From Maricaulis sp047308265 (lineage in GTDB: Bacteria; Pseudomonadota; Alphaproteobacteria; Caulobacterales; Maricaulaceae), in the NCBI RefSeq assembly GCF_047308265.1, contig NZ_JBKQWY010000004.1, positions 1 through 64,000 of the forward strand: 64,000 nucleotides of DNA, in the 5' to 3' direction. Below, piece after piece: positions 39,077-47,115 of this stretch. Made by a program: the position numbers and the translations under genes. Each line of letters starts with the position of its first letter. Position 1 is the first letter of the stretch. The notes under the pieces are model-generated. The model had not been told where the DNA came from. It did not search any database and saw nothing but the letters and a program-made list of their open reading frames with translations.

Positions 39077-39940
39077 TCAGTCCGGCTGCCCGTGTTTGGG
39101 GACACGGTATTGCACGCTGGCGACCAGAACGAAACTGATGATCATCAGCAGATACCACGATCCCAGCTTGGCGAGGGAAACATGCTGCCAGGCCTCCAAC
39201 TGGCCCGGATAGGTCCAGGCCCGGGCATAGGTTCCGATATTTTCCGCGAACCAGATGAACAGGGCCACAAGCAGGAAACCGATCACCAGGGGCATGGGAC
39301 GGTGGTTGGCGTCGGGACGGAACCACACCACGCAACGCCCATAAATCACTGCAGTGGCAACAAAGAGCCAGAGCCGGACATCCACCGTGTAGTGATGGGC
39401 AAAGAAATTCACATAGACCGCCACGGCCAGTACGGCCTGCGCCCAAAGCGGCGGGAAATGCGTGAACCGGAAGTCGAAAATGCGCCAGACCCGCGCAATA
39501 TAGGACCCGACCGCCGCATACATGAAGCCGGAGAACAATGGTACATCCATGATGCGCAGCACGCTGGCTTCCGGATAGACCCAGCTTCCAGCCTGTGTCT
39601 TGAAGATCTCCATGACCGTGCCGACGACGTGGAAGACCGCTATGACACGCGCCTCCTCCCAGCTTTCGAGCCGTGTTGCGATCAGACCGATCTGGATCGC
39701 CAGGGCGGCCAGGGTAAGGAAATCATAGCGCGCAAGCGGCCAATCTGACGGATAGACCAAGAAGGTCACCAACAGCAGCGCCAGCATCAATCCGCCAAAA
39801 AGACAGGCCCAGCCCTGTTTGATCCCGAACGCCAGGAACTCGAACAGACCCAGGCTCCACGGACCGCGCACAAAAGCTGAGCGGAAGGCTTCACGCCGGT
39901 CGTGAAGCCAGTGGCGGGGATCAAGCCGCTGCACGCTCAA
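39077..39940 (-). CDS. DUF817-family membrane protein
   Basis: A 287-residue integral membrane protein with about eight hydrophobic segments and F-L-A-F-G-I-K-Q-G-W-A-C-L-F-G-G at the first. E-I-F-K-T-Q-A-G-S-W-V-Y-P-E and F-F-A-H-H-Y-T-V-D-V-R are conserved in the DUF817 family. The family is carried by several proteobacteria; its role is not established. It lies between mccA and the hydratase gene of the leucine pathway but has no evident link to it. Confidence 0.85.
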   Translation of the reverse strand: MSVQRLDPRHWLHDRREAFRSAFVRGPWSLGLFEFLAFGIKQGWACLFGGLMLALLLVTFLVYPSDWPLARYDFLTLAALAIQIGLIATRLESWEEARVIAVFHVVGTVMEIFKTQAGSWVYPEASVLRIMDVPLFSGFMYAAVGSYIARVWRIFDFRFTHFPPLWAQAVLAVAVYVNFFAHHYTVDVRLWLFVATAVIYGRCVVWFRPDANHRPMPLVIGFLLVALFIWFAENIGTYARAWTYPGQLEAWQHVSLAKLGSWYLLMIISFVLVASVQYRVPKHGQPD

Positions 39941-39952
39941 ACGGTCCCAACC

Positions 39953-40765
39953 CTACTCAGCCCAGCTTGGCTTGCGGCGTTCAAGGAAAGCGGTGAGGCC
40001 TTCCTTGCCTTCAACCGAGGCGCGACGACGAGCGATCGCCTTGGCGGTGTGCACCGCCAGCGCGTGATCGATATCCTTGCCGGCAACATCGTCCACCAAG
40101 GCCTTGGCATCGGCGACAGCGCCCGGCGCCGCGGCAAAGGCCAGCTTGGCCAGATGCTCTTCCATCCCGACCATCTCCTCCATGTCCTCCACAACGTATT
40201 GCGCCAGACCGATCTGATGGGCAAAGGCACCGTCAAACCCTTCCCCGGACGCAAACAGGGCCCGGGCCCAACGCGGACCGATCGCCCGAACCACAAAGGG
40301 TGAAATCGTGGCCGGGGTCAGCCCCAGGCGCACCTCGGAGAAGCGGATCGTGGCATCTTTCATCACCACGCCGACATCACACGCGGCCAGCAGTCCGGCA
40401 CCACCGCCCATGGCCGCGCCATGCACCAGCGCGATCGTCAGCTGAGGCAGGTCGTAGAGACGTTTGAGCATGGTGGCCAATGCCATCGCATCCTCTTCAT
40501 TATCGCTTTCTGTGTAGTGCGCGGCGGCTTTCATCCATTCCAGATCCGCGCCGGCGGAAAAGCTCTTGCCAGCCCCGCGCAGGATCACCACACGAACCCC
40601 GTCTGCATTGGCCCGCAGGGTCTCAAACACATCCGACAAGGCCGAGATAACCTCCGCATTGAACGCATTGTGTTTGTCCGGACGGTTCAGCATCACCACC
40701 GCCACGCCGGCCGGGCTCACGTCCAGCGTAACCGGGGCCTTTTGATCGAACGACGCATCAGCCAT
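39953..40765 (-). CDS. liuC: Methylglutaconyl-CoA hydratase (enoyl-CoA hydratase family)
   Basis: A 270-residue crotonase-fold enzyme that hydrates 3-methylglutaconyl-CoA to HMG-CoA in leucine breakdown. The oxyanion loop is F-S-A-G-A-D-L-E-W-M, and the second glycine-rich block is A-M-G-G-G-A-G-L-L-A-A-C-D; E near S-E-V-R-L-G-L-T-P-A-T provides the catalytic acid. The F-S-A-G-A-D-x-x-W-M loop is typical for LiuC. ATG 40765 has GGAGA upstream. The stop is 12 bp from the start of the DUF817 gene. Confidence 0.88.
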   Translation of the reverse strand: MADASFDQKAPVTLDVSPAGVAVVMLNRPDKHNAFNAEVISALSDVFETLRANADGVRVVILRGAGKSFSAGADLEWMKAAAHYTESDNEEDAMALATMLKRLYDLPQLTIALVHGAAMGGGAGLLAACDVGVVMKDATIRFSEVRLGLTPATISPFVVRAIGPRWARALFASGEGFDGAFAHQIGLAQYVVEDMEEMVGMEEHLAKLAFAAAPGAVADAKALVDDVAGKDIDHALAVHTAKAIARRRASVEGKEGLTAFLERRKPSWAE

Positions 40766-40840
40766 GGGAGTGTCTCCTCGAAATGACGGCACAAAGCCTG
40801 ACCTGTGTGTCTGATTTAGACCGGTATTGCGATCATAAAA

Positions 40841-40873
40841 AGAGGCCGCTCGCACAACACACGAACGGCCTCT
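40841..40873 (-). terminator. Rho-independent terminator
   Basis: Read on the minus strand: agaggccg pairs with cggcctct around a loop of about 17 bases, followed by five T residues. It lies about 50 bp past the stop of the small membrane protein that ends at 40923. Confidence 0.75.
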
Positions 40874-40922
40874 GGGTGAAGTGCCTCGGGAGCACTTGTT
40901 GATCGAGCACGATCTCGCGCGA

Positions 40923-41324
40923 CTAGTCGTCGCCGCGGAAAATCAGGCTCTTGAGCAGGAAGAGGATGATCAGGCCAAGGAAATAGCCCAGCGCGATCGC
41001 TCCCAGGAACAGGTAGTAGATTGTGTCGGTGAACATGGCACCGAACTCGGCCGCGTTGAAGCTGGCCATGTCGCCGCCTGAGCGCACAATCGGCATCACC
41101 TGGTCCACAATCACATGGATGATCACGGCGACCACGGTGAAAATAAGGATGGCGCTGAATTCGCGCATCAACAGGGCAAGAACGAGCGCGATCACGCCCA
41201 TCTGAATGCCCAGATGCATCCAGTTCACCGCTGCGGTGCCATAGGACGCATGAGCCAGCAGACCCGGCTCGAAGAAGGTGTAGACAGGCATCAAGAATAC
41301 CAGAATCTGATCAATAAATTCCAT
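40923..41324 (-). CDS. Small membrane protein, paralogue A
   Basis: A 133-residue protein with four hydrophobic segments: residues 5-25, 38-55, 60-80 and 105-125. A short motif A-x-x-x-H-x-x-x-D-x-x-x-P (A-V-I-I-H-V-I-V-D-Q-V-M-P) lies in the third segment's end. The next gene upstream on the same strand (41448-41768) has the same motif, the same N-x-x-x-G-x-I start of the core and the same Y-x-x-x-x-L-F-x-G and K-x-x-x-x-R endings, so they are probably tandem paralogues. No known family is recognised. Confidence 0.78.
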   Translation of the reverse strand: MEFIDQILVFLMPVYTFFEPGLLAHASYGTAAVNWMHLGIQMGVIALVLALLMREFSAILIFTVVAVIIHVIVDQVMPIVRSGGDMASFNAAEFGAMFTDTIYYLFLGAIALGYFLGLIILFLLKSLIFRGDD

Positions 41325-41447
41325 CTTTCGCGGCCCCTTCCGCAGATATGACAAACACGCGCAACCCCTCGGCACGTGCGATTGGTGAGCACGGTGTTAA
41401 CAAATCGCAAGCTTGAAAAGAGACTTCTCCTCTCAGGCGAGTTTTTG

Positions 41448-41768
41448 TTAACGCCTTACGACAACGCGCTTGATCGCGAACAGAACAGAAATCGCGATCG
41501 CATACCCTGCAAACAAAAGCCCCACATATCGCCAGTATCCCAGTCGGGTCACATCCGGCAGACGCAAGGGTCCGACTTCGGCAAAGACGGGAGACAGAAT
41601 GTCCAGCCCGATGTGAGCCGCCACTGCACCAGCGACGATGATGAAAATACGCGGCCATTGCGACATAATCATGGCTGCAATCACGGCAATAATGAGCCCC
41701 TGGGCCGCATTGACCTCAGCAAAGCCCTCACGTGCAAACACCAGCACGTCCTGAAAAAAGTCCGGCAT
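41448..41768 (-). CDS. Small membrane protein, paralogue B
   Basis: A 106-residue protein with three or four hydrophobic segments, related to the downstream gene (see paralogue A). The shared core here is A-V-A-A-H-I-G-L-D-I-L-S-P. It starts with M-P-D-F-F-Q-D-V-L-V-F. ATG 41768 is preferred to more distant starts. A CtrA-type half-site lies 49 bp upstream. Confidence 0.75.
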   Translation of the reverse strand: MPDFFQDVLVFAREGFAEVNAAQGLIIAVIAAMIMSQWPRIFIIVAGAVAAHIGLDILSPVFAEVGPLRLPDVTRLGYWRYVGLLFAGYAIAISVLFAIKRVVVRR

Positions 41769-41816
41769 GACGCCCCCTACCCCTCCGGTTCCCAACGACC
41801 GGATCCGCGGCGGAGT

Positions 41817-41824
41817 ATGGTTAA
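41817..41824 (-). promoter_or_regulatory. CtrA-type half-site (TTAACCAT)
   Basis: ATGGTTAA on the plus strand reads TTAACCAT on the minus strand, the extended CtrA half-site described for Caulobacter promoters. It stands 49 bp upstream of paralogue B. A full TTAA-N7-TTAA box is not present. Chance occurrence in 64 kb is possible. Confidence 0.3.
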
Positions 41825-41887
41825 CGATTTCGTCCAAGTCACGGAAAACCTGTCAGGGTTTTCGCGTGAAACGGGATGCGTCCAGTG

Positions 41888-42511
41888 TCATTGGAGGGTG
41901 TCGACACCCAAGACAGGAATCATCACCTCATTGCGGCGAAACGGGGTCGGAATCCAAGGTGGATCATAACGGGCATACACAGCCTCACCCGCAGCCTGCA
42001 AACCGCGATCCGCCATGAAACGGCGCAATTCGGCCTCGTAATCACGGAACCGGTCTAGTCGGGCACCCCCGTTGAACCGGATGGCCACAATACGCTCGGC
42101 CGGCACTTCACGCAGGCTCACGCGAGGGTCCTGAGGGCGCGGCAGGGTGTCCATCGACCATTGCGGTGGCATCACGAACGCGACACGCCAGCGGTCCATT
42201 TCGGTCGTCTCGCCATCGATCACGGGTGTCTGGGTGACCGGCGTGGTCATGGCGATCTCCGTAGATCCACCACTCGCCGTCTGATTGCCACCAAAGATGT
42301 AACCCGCAAGCGGCCTGAACCCGGCATTGCCAGCGGCACCCATCTGGCCGCTCACATCGACTTCGGCCAGGATGCGCGCCTCATAGTCGCGGATCTCGAT
42401 GGGTCCGTCGCGCAGGATCACACGATGCGGGGGCTCGTCCGCGGCCCTGGCCTCAGACACGGTCAGAAAAGCCAGTCCCAGCCCGATCCACAGGGAAATG
42501 ATACGCAGCAT
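41888..42511 (-). CDS. SOUL haem-binding family protein, exported
   Basis: A 207-residue protein with a signal peptide ending at about residue 23 (A-R-A). The SOUL-type core has I-E-I-R-D-Y, A-G-Y-I-F-G-G-N, I-A-M-T-T-P-V, then F-V-M-P-P-Q-W-S-M-D-T-L-P-x-P and the closing A-R-Y-D-P-P-W-I-P-T-P-F-R-R-N-E-V. SOUL proteins bind haem or other porphyrins in some cases. It follows mccB by 76 bp. Confidence 0.9.
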   Translation of the reverse strand: MLRIISLWIGLGLAFLTVSEARAADEPPHRVILRDGPIEIRDYEARILAEVDVSGQMGAAGNAGFRPLAGYIFGGNQTASGGSTEIAMTTPVTQTPVIDGETTEMDRWRVAFVMPPQWSMDTLPRPQDPRVSLREVPAERIVAIRFNGGARLDRFRDYEAELRRFMADRGLQAAGEAVYARYDPPWIPTPFRRNEVMIPVLGVDTLQ

Positions 42512-42587
42512 GATGATCTCCTCTCATGCCGGTATCTACGCGTGAAACGCACAATTGGATTGGCGGGCGAATGTGCGCGCAGAGACC

Positions 42588-44195
42588 TTACATGCGGAAC
42601 ACACCGAACCGGGTGTCGAGAATCGGAGCGTTCAGCGCAGCGGACAGGGACAATCCCAAGACCCGGCGTGTATCCGCCGGCGCAATAATACCGTCATCCC
42701 ACAGGCGCGCCGTGGAGAAATAGGGATTGCCCTCATCCTCATAACGCTCGCGAATCGGCGCCTTGAACGCCTCTTCATCCGCGTCCGACCAGGTCTCACC
42801 CTGGCGTTCCAGACCATCGCGCTTGACGGTCGCCAGAACAGACGCAGCCTGTTCTCCGCCCATCACGGAAATACGCGCATTGGGCCACATGAACAGGAAG
42901 TTGGGCGAATAGGCCCGGCCGCACATGCCGTAATTGCCTGCGCCATAGGACCCGCCGATGATGATCGTGAATTTGGGACCGGCATAGGTCGAAACGGCTG
43001 TGACCAGCTTGGCCCCGTCCTTCGCGATTCCGCCGGACTCGTATTTTGAACCCACCATGAAACCGGTAATATTCTGCAAGAAAACCAGCGGGATTTTGCG
43101 CTGGGCGCACAATTCGATGAAGTGGGCGCCTTTCTGGGCACTCTCGGAAAACAGAATGCCATTATTGGCGATGATGCCCACCGGCATGCCGAAAATCCGG
43201 GCAAACCCGGTCACCAGGGTCTCGCCATAGAGTTTCTTGAATTCATCGAATTCAGACCCGTCCACCAGGCGCGCAATCACTTCGCGCACATCATAGGGCG
43301 CACGGATATCTGCCGGCACGACCCCGTTGAGCTCGGAGGGCGCAAAAGCCGGATCCCGGGGTTCAGCCATGGCCAGCGGATTGGTCTTGACGGTATTGAG
43401 ATTGGCCACCGCCCGACGCGCCAGTTGGAGGGCATGCTCATCATTGGCCGCATAGTGATCTGCCACGCCGGAGATACGGGCATGCACATCGGCGCCCCCC
43501 AGATCCTCGGCGGAGATTTCCTCGCCGGTCGCAGCTTTCACCAGCGGCGGTCCGCCCAGGAAAATCGTTCCCTGCTTGCGTACGATAATGGTCTCGTCCG
43601 ACATCGCTGGAACATAGGCACCGCCCGCCGTGCACGAGCCCATGACCACGGCGATCTGGGCAATGCCGCGGGCTGACATATTGGCCTGATTGTAGAAAAT
43701 CCGGCCGAAATGCTCACGATCGGGAAACACCTCAGCCTGGTGAGGCAGATTCGCCCCGCCACTATCGACCAGATAGACACAGGGCAGGTTGTTCTGCATG
43801 GCGATTTCCTGCGCCCGCAGATGCTTTTTCACCGTCAGCGGATAATAGGCACCGCCCTTGATGGTGGGATCATTGCAGACCACCATCACCTCGCGTCCCT
43901 CGACACGACCGATGCCCGCGATCACACCCGCGCCATGAACATTGCCCTCATACATGCCATTGGCCGCAAGAGCCCCGATTTCCAGAAACGGTGTACCCGG
44001 ATCCAGCAGGCGCTCTACCCGGTCGCGCGGCAGAAGCTTGCCCCGAGAGAGGTGTTTTTCACGGGCCCGCTCCGATCCGCCCAGCGCGGCCTCGGCCGTC
44101 TTGCCATTGAGCTCGTCGATCAGAGCCTCCATGGCCTCGGCATTCAGGCGGAAAGAGTCCGACGACGTGTCCAGGGCAGAAGCAAGTTGTGTCAT
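42588..44195 (-). CDS. liuB: Methylcrotonyl-CoA carboxylase carboxyltransferase subunit
   Basis: A 535-residue carboxyltransferase that moves CO2 from biotin to 3-methylcrotonyl-CoA in leucine catabolism. The protein shows K-L-L-P-R-D-R-V-E-R-L-L-D, V-C-N-D-P-T-I-K-G-G-A-Y-Y-P, L-V-D-S-G-G-A-N-L-P, G-S-C-T-A-G-G-A-Y-V-P-A-M-S-D-E, and N-I-T-G-F-M-V-G, a set typical for MCC beta rather than PCC beta. ATG 44195. A gap of about 400 bp without a gene separates it from the gene beyond. Confidence 0.95.
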   Translation of the reverse strand: MTQLASALDTSSDSFRLNAEAMEALIDELNGKTAEAALGGSERAREKHLSRGKLLPRDRVERLLDPGTPFLEIGALAANGMYEGNVHGAGVIAGIGRVEGREVMVVCNDPTIKGGAYYPLTVKKHLRAQEIAMQNNLPCVYLVDSGGANLPHQAEVFPDREHFGRIFYNQANMSARGIAQIAVVMGSCTAGGAYVPAMSDETIIVRKQGTIFLGGPPLVKAATGEEISAEDLGGADVHARISGVADHYAANDEHALQLARRAVANLNTVKTNPLAMAEPRDPAFAPSELNGVVPADIRAPYDVREVIARLVDGSEFDEFKKLYGETLVTGFARIFGMPVGIIANNGILFSESAQKGAHFIELCAQRKIPLVFLQNITGFMVGSKYESGGIAKDGAKLVTAVSTYAGPKFTIIIGGSYGAGNYGMCGRAYSPNFLFMWPNARISVMGGEQAASVLATVKRDGLERQGETWSDADEEAFKAPIRERYEDEGNPYFSTARLWDDGIIAPADTRRVLGLSLSAALNAPILDTRFGVFRM

Positions 44196-44598
44196 GAATA
44201 ACCCGGTTTCGGAAAAGTTTTGACTAAGATCGTGTGTTCGACGTGGTGATTAACCCGCCAAAGGCCGCAATGGCAATCATGCTTGCAGAGGAAGACCGGT
44301 CTTCGCGACCTCGTCACCAGGTTTTTTCTCATCAATCTGCATCCGTTTTCCATTCCCCACGCATCTCACAAGCAAATGAGCCCCAAGACCGCCCGTTGAT
44401 AGCCCATACCCTCCAGGGTGGTCCGGCCGGCTCCCGCCCCTCACCCCGGGAGTCGGCCAAAACTTTTGTGAAAAACCCTCCATTTTGTGGAGATCGGAAT
44501 AATTTAAGGATGGACTTTAATCCCTCGTTCATGCGGGATGAGGAGGTTGTGTGAGAGTTTGACACGAAGGCCAATCACCGAAGCAGGGGACGCATCGG
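44196..44598. other. 403-bp intergenic region
   Basis: Lies between the divergent mccB and the exported-protein gene. Base composition is more AT-rich than the genes. I see TTAACCCG at 44250, a TTAA-GGATGGACT-TTAA with a 9-base spacer at about 44503-44520, and no terminator, tRNA or convincing small gene. Short open frames here lack ribosome-binding sites. It must hold both promoters. Confidence 0.5.
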
Positions 44599-45255
44599 AT
44601 GACCTTAAAGGGACTGTCAGCGCGTGTTCTTGTTATCGGCGGTTTATCCGCGCCCTTGTTGTGCGCGGTATGTCACGCTGATTCCGACGACCTTCTCGCT
44701 CCACCACCTGCGCCGGTCGACTCTCGCGCCGCACTTGTCCAGGCCGAGGATACGTCCCCACCAGACAGCGTGAGTTTTCGCTGGGTGGATTGGGAGCCGG
44801 AAACCCCTGTTCTCCAGATCGCCGAACAATCCCTGACTGACACCCCTTCTGAACTGGCGGTGATGGGGGGCCAGCTGGACGTCTATCCGTTTGGCAGCGA
44901 CACAGTCTTCCTGACGGCTGGCGCCGTCGCCCTGAGCGAACAAGATCTGGAGTCCTGGACACGGGCAACCGCGCTTCCAGGCACACCTCTCGATGTTCAC
45001 TCCGAAGATGTCGATATTGATCCACAGCATGTGCGCTGGGCCCGCTATTTCGGGGCCGGAGTGAATGTCCGCGATGGCGAGAACTGGTCCCTCACCTTGC
45101 AGGGCGGCGCCTATTTCAAGGACGAACAGGGCAGTATCGATTCCCAGACCCTGCAGATGGACAATCTAGACCGGATCAATTCAGACGCGGTCGGTGACCG
45201 ACAGGCCCGTCACGTCAAGCCCGTTGGCCATCTGGTGATGCGCTGGCAGTTCTGA
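44599..45255 (+). CDS. Exported or outer-membrane protein of unknown function
   Basis: A 218-residue protein with a putative signal peptide (A-R-V-L-V-I-G-G-L-S-A-P-L-L-C-A-V-C-H-A). The mature part starts Pro/Ala-rich and ends in alternating beta-strand pattern H-L-V-M-R-W-Q-F; a terminal Phe is a common feature of outer-membrane beta-barrels. The N-terminal half may sit in the periplasm. No family is recognised. Confidence 0.7.
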   Translation: MTLKGLSARVLVIGGLSAPLLCAVCHADSDDLLAPPPAPVDSRAALVQAEDTSPPDSVSFRWVDWEPETPVLQIAEQSLTDTPSELAVMGGQLDVYPFGSDTVFLTAGAVALSEQDLESWTRATALPGTPLDVHSEDVDIDPQHVRWARYFGAGVNVRDGENWSLTLQGGAYFKDEQGSIDSQTLQMDNLDRINSDAVGDRQARHVKPVGHLVMRWQF

Positions 45256-45359
45256 CGTTAACAACACCCGCCCGGTCCGGGACGCACAGACGCGCAAATC
45301 CCCTTCAAGACAACCCCGTTTGGTTCTAGATTGTGGATCCATCCGCAAGACCGAGCCCC

Positions 45360-47099
45360 ATGCCCATCAATCTTTCCTTCCTGCCCTTTCTCAATCGGGT
45401 CGACACCAATGTTCTCAAAGCTGTTGAGGATGAGGTGGAGTGGTTCTGCCTGCCCGCAGGACAAGTCTTGTTCAATGAAGGTGATGACGCTGATGCCTTC
45501 TATCTGGTGCGCTCCGGCGCGCTCGCCGCATTTCGTCAGGGTGCGCTGGGCCGTCCCGATCTGATTGGCTATATCCGGGCCGGTGAGCCGGTCGGCGAAA
45601 TGTCGCTACTCGATGAAACCCCGCACTCGGCAAGCGTCTATGCCCTGCGAGACAGCGAACTGGTCCGGCTGCCCAAAGCCAGTTTTGATCGGCTGACACG
45701 TAAGCATGCCAGCCTGATGCGTGAACTGGCCCGAATGATGCTCGCCCGCTTGCGCGGCCATAATCGCCATACCGGTGCCGAACCGCGGGTGTTTGCGCTC
45801 ATCTCGACCTCGCCGACCATTGATCTGGATTATCGAGCCGGCGCCCTCAAGGCCGCCCTGGAAACGATGGGGCTGAGCTGTGCCATCGGGTCGGAAGACT
45901 GTGCCGACTGGTCAGGCCAAAAACTCGATGCCCTGGAAGAAGGCCATGACATTGTTCTGCTGACAGCCCGCATGGCGGATCCGGGGTGGGCGCGCCGGGC
46001 TATGGGACGCGCCGATCGCATGTGGCTGTTTGCGCGTGCCGATGCGCGCCCTTCCTTCCCGCTCCTGCCAGATGATCCCTCTCCGGCCGCCAAACTCAAA
46101 CTGCTTGATGTGGTGCTCTTGCATTTTGGCGGCGTGGGCCGGGCCTCACGCCCACAGGAATGGACCGATGCCGCCGAGGCCAGCCGCCTGTTCCACTGGC
46201 GCCAGGACCACGAGGCCGAAGACGCCGCACGTCTCGCGCGAACCCTAGCCGGCCGCTCGATCGGACTGGTTGTGTCAGGCGGCGGCGCCCGGGCCTACGC
46301 CCATCTCGGCGCAATCCGGGCCCTGCGTGAAGCCGGTATCCCGATCGATTTCCTGGGTGGCACCTCGATGGGCGCCATTATCGCCGCCGGCATCGGCATG
46401 GGTTGGAGCGATGATGAGTTGCAGAACCGCATCCACAAGGCGTTTGTGGCCTCCAATCCACTGGATGACTGGACACTGCCGGTGATCTCGCTCTCGCGCG
46501 GGCGCAAGGTCCACAAACGCTTGGTCGAGAATTTCGGCGAGGTTGATATTGCCGATCTGGAACGCCCGTTTTTCTGCCTCTCTTCCAATCTGTCGACTGG
46601 TCGTCCACACGTTCACCGCAGCGGCCTGTTGCGCGAAGCGCTCAGAGCCAGCATCGCCATTCCGGGCATTTTGCCGCCGGTTATTGATGGTGAGAATGTG
46701 CTGGTGGATGGTGCCGTGTTCACCAATTTCCCGGCTTCGGAAATGCGCTCCTTTCACCGCGGCGCCATTGTCGGCATCGATGTGTCGCGTCACAAGGGGC
46801 TCAATGTCGATGATTTCGTGAACCCGCCCGATTTCTTCGGCTGGGTCCGCAAGAAGGGCATCCACACCCTGCCGCCCATCACATCCTTGCTGATGCGGGC
46901 CGCCACGCTGGGTGTTGCCGACAGTACGGATCGCAGCCGCAATGCGGCCGATCTTCTGGTTCTGCCAGATACGGACATTGATATGAGGGATTGGGAAAGC
47001 TTCAAACCGGCGATCGAGGCCGGCTATGACGCGATGCGCCAATCCCTTGAGGCGGCCACACCGGATTTGCGCAAACGTCTGGGACTGGCCGGGCACTGA
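45360..47099 (+). CDS. Patatin-like phospholipase with cyclic-nucleotide-type domain
   Basis: A 579-residue protein resembling bacterial NTE/YchK-RssA-type esterases fused to a cNMP-binding fold. The first 120 residues form the cyclic-nucleotide-binding domain (G-E-M-S-L-L-D-E-T-P); the expected phosphate-binding Arg is His in P-H-S-A-S-V, so ligand binding may be lost. The patatin domain has S-G-G-G-A-R-A-Y-A-H-L-G-A (oxyanion), the nucleophile Ser336 in G-T-S-M-G and the catalytic Asp in V-D-G-A. ATG 45360 starts M-P-I-N-L-S; an ATG-like start nine codons earlier is possible. Substrate is probably a phospholipid. Confidence 0.88.
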   Translation: MPINLSFLPFLNRVDTNVLKAVEDEVEWFCLPAGQVLFNEGDDADAFYLVRSGALAAFRQGALGRPDLIGYIRAGEPVGEMSLLDETPHSASVYALRDSELVRLPKASFDRLTRKHASLMRELARMMLARLRGHNRHTGAEPRVFALISTSPTIDLDYRAGALKAALETMGLSCAIGSEDCADWSGQKLDALEEGHDIVLLTARMADPGWARRAMGRADRMWLFARADARPSFPLLPDDPSPAAKLKLLDVVLLHFGGVGRASRPQEWTDAAEASRLFHWRQDHEAEDAARLARTLAGRSIGLVVSGGGARAYAHLGAIRALREAGIPIDFLGGTSMGAIIAAGIGMGWSDDELQNRIHKAFVASNPLDDWTLPVISLSRGRKVHKRLVENFGEVDIADLERPFFCLSSNLSTGRPHVHRSGLLREALRASIAIPGILPPVIDGENVLVDGAVFTNFPASEMRSFHRGAIVGIDVSRHKGLNVDDFVNPPDFFGWVRKKGIHTLPPITSLLMRAATLGVADSTDRSRNAADLLVLPDTDIDMRDWESFKPAIEAGYDAMRQSLEAATPDLRKRLGLAGH

Positions 47100-47115
47100 G
47101 CCCGGCCCTGCCCGA

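Noticed and set aside
44503..44520. TTAA-N9-TTAA as a CtrA box
   Set aside because: Spacer is 9 bases, not 7, and its place before the exported-protein gene gives no further support.
44234..44554. Small gene in the 403-bp gap
   Set aside because: A 106-codon frame is open there, but there is no RBS, no plausible domain and odd codon use.
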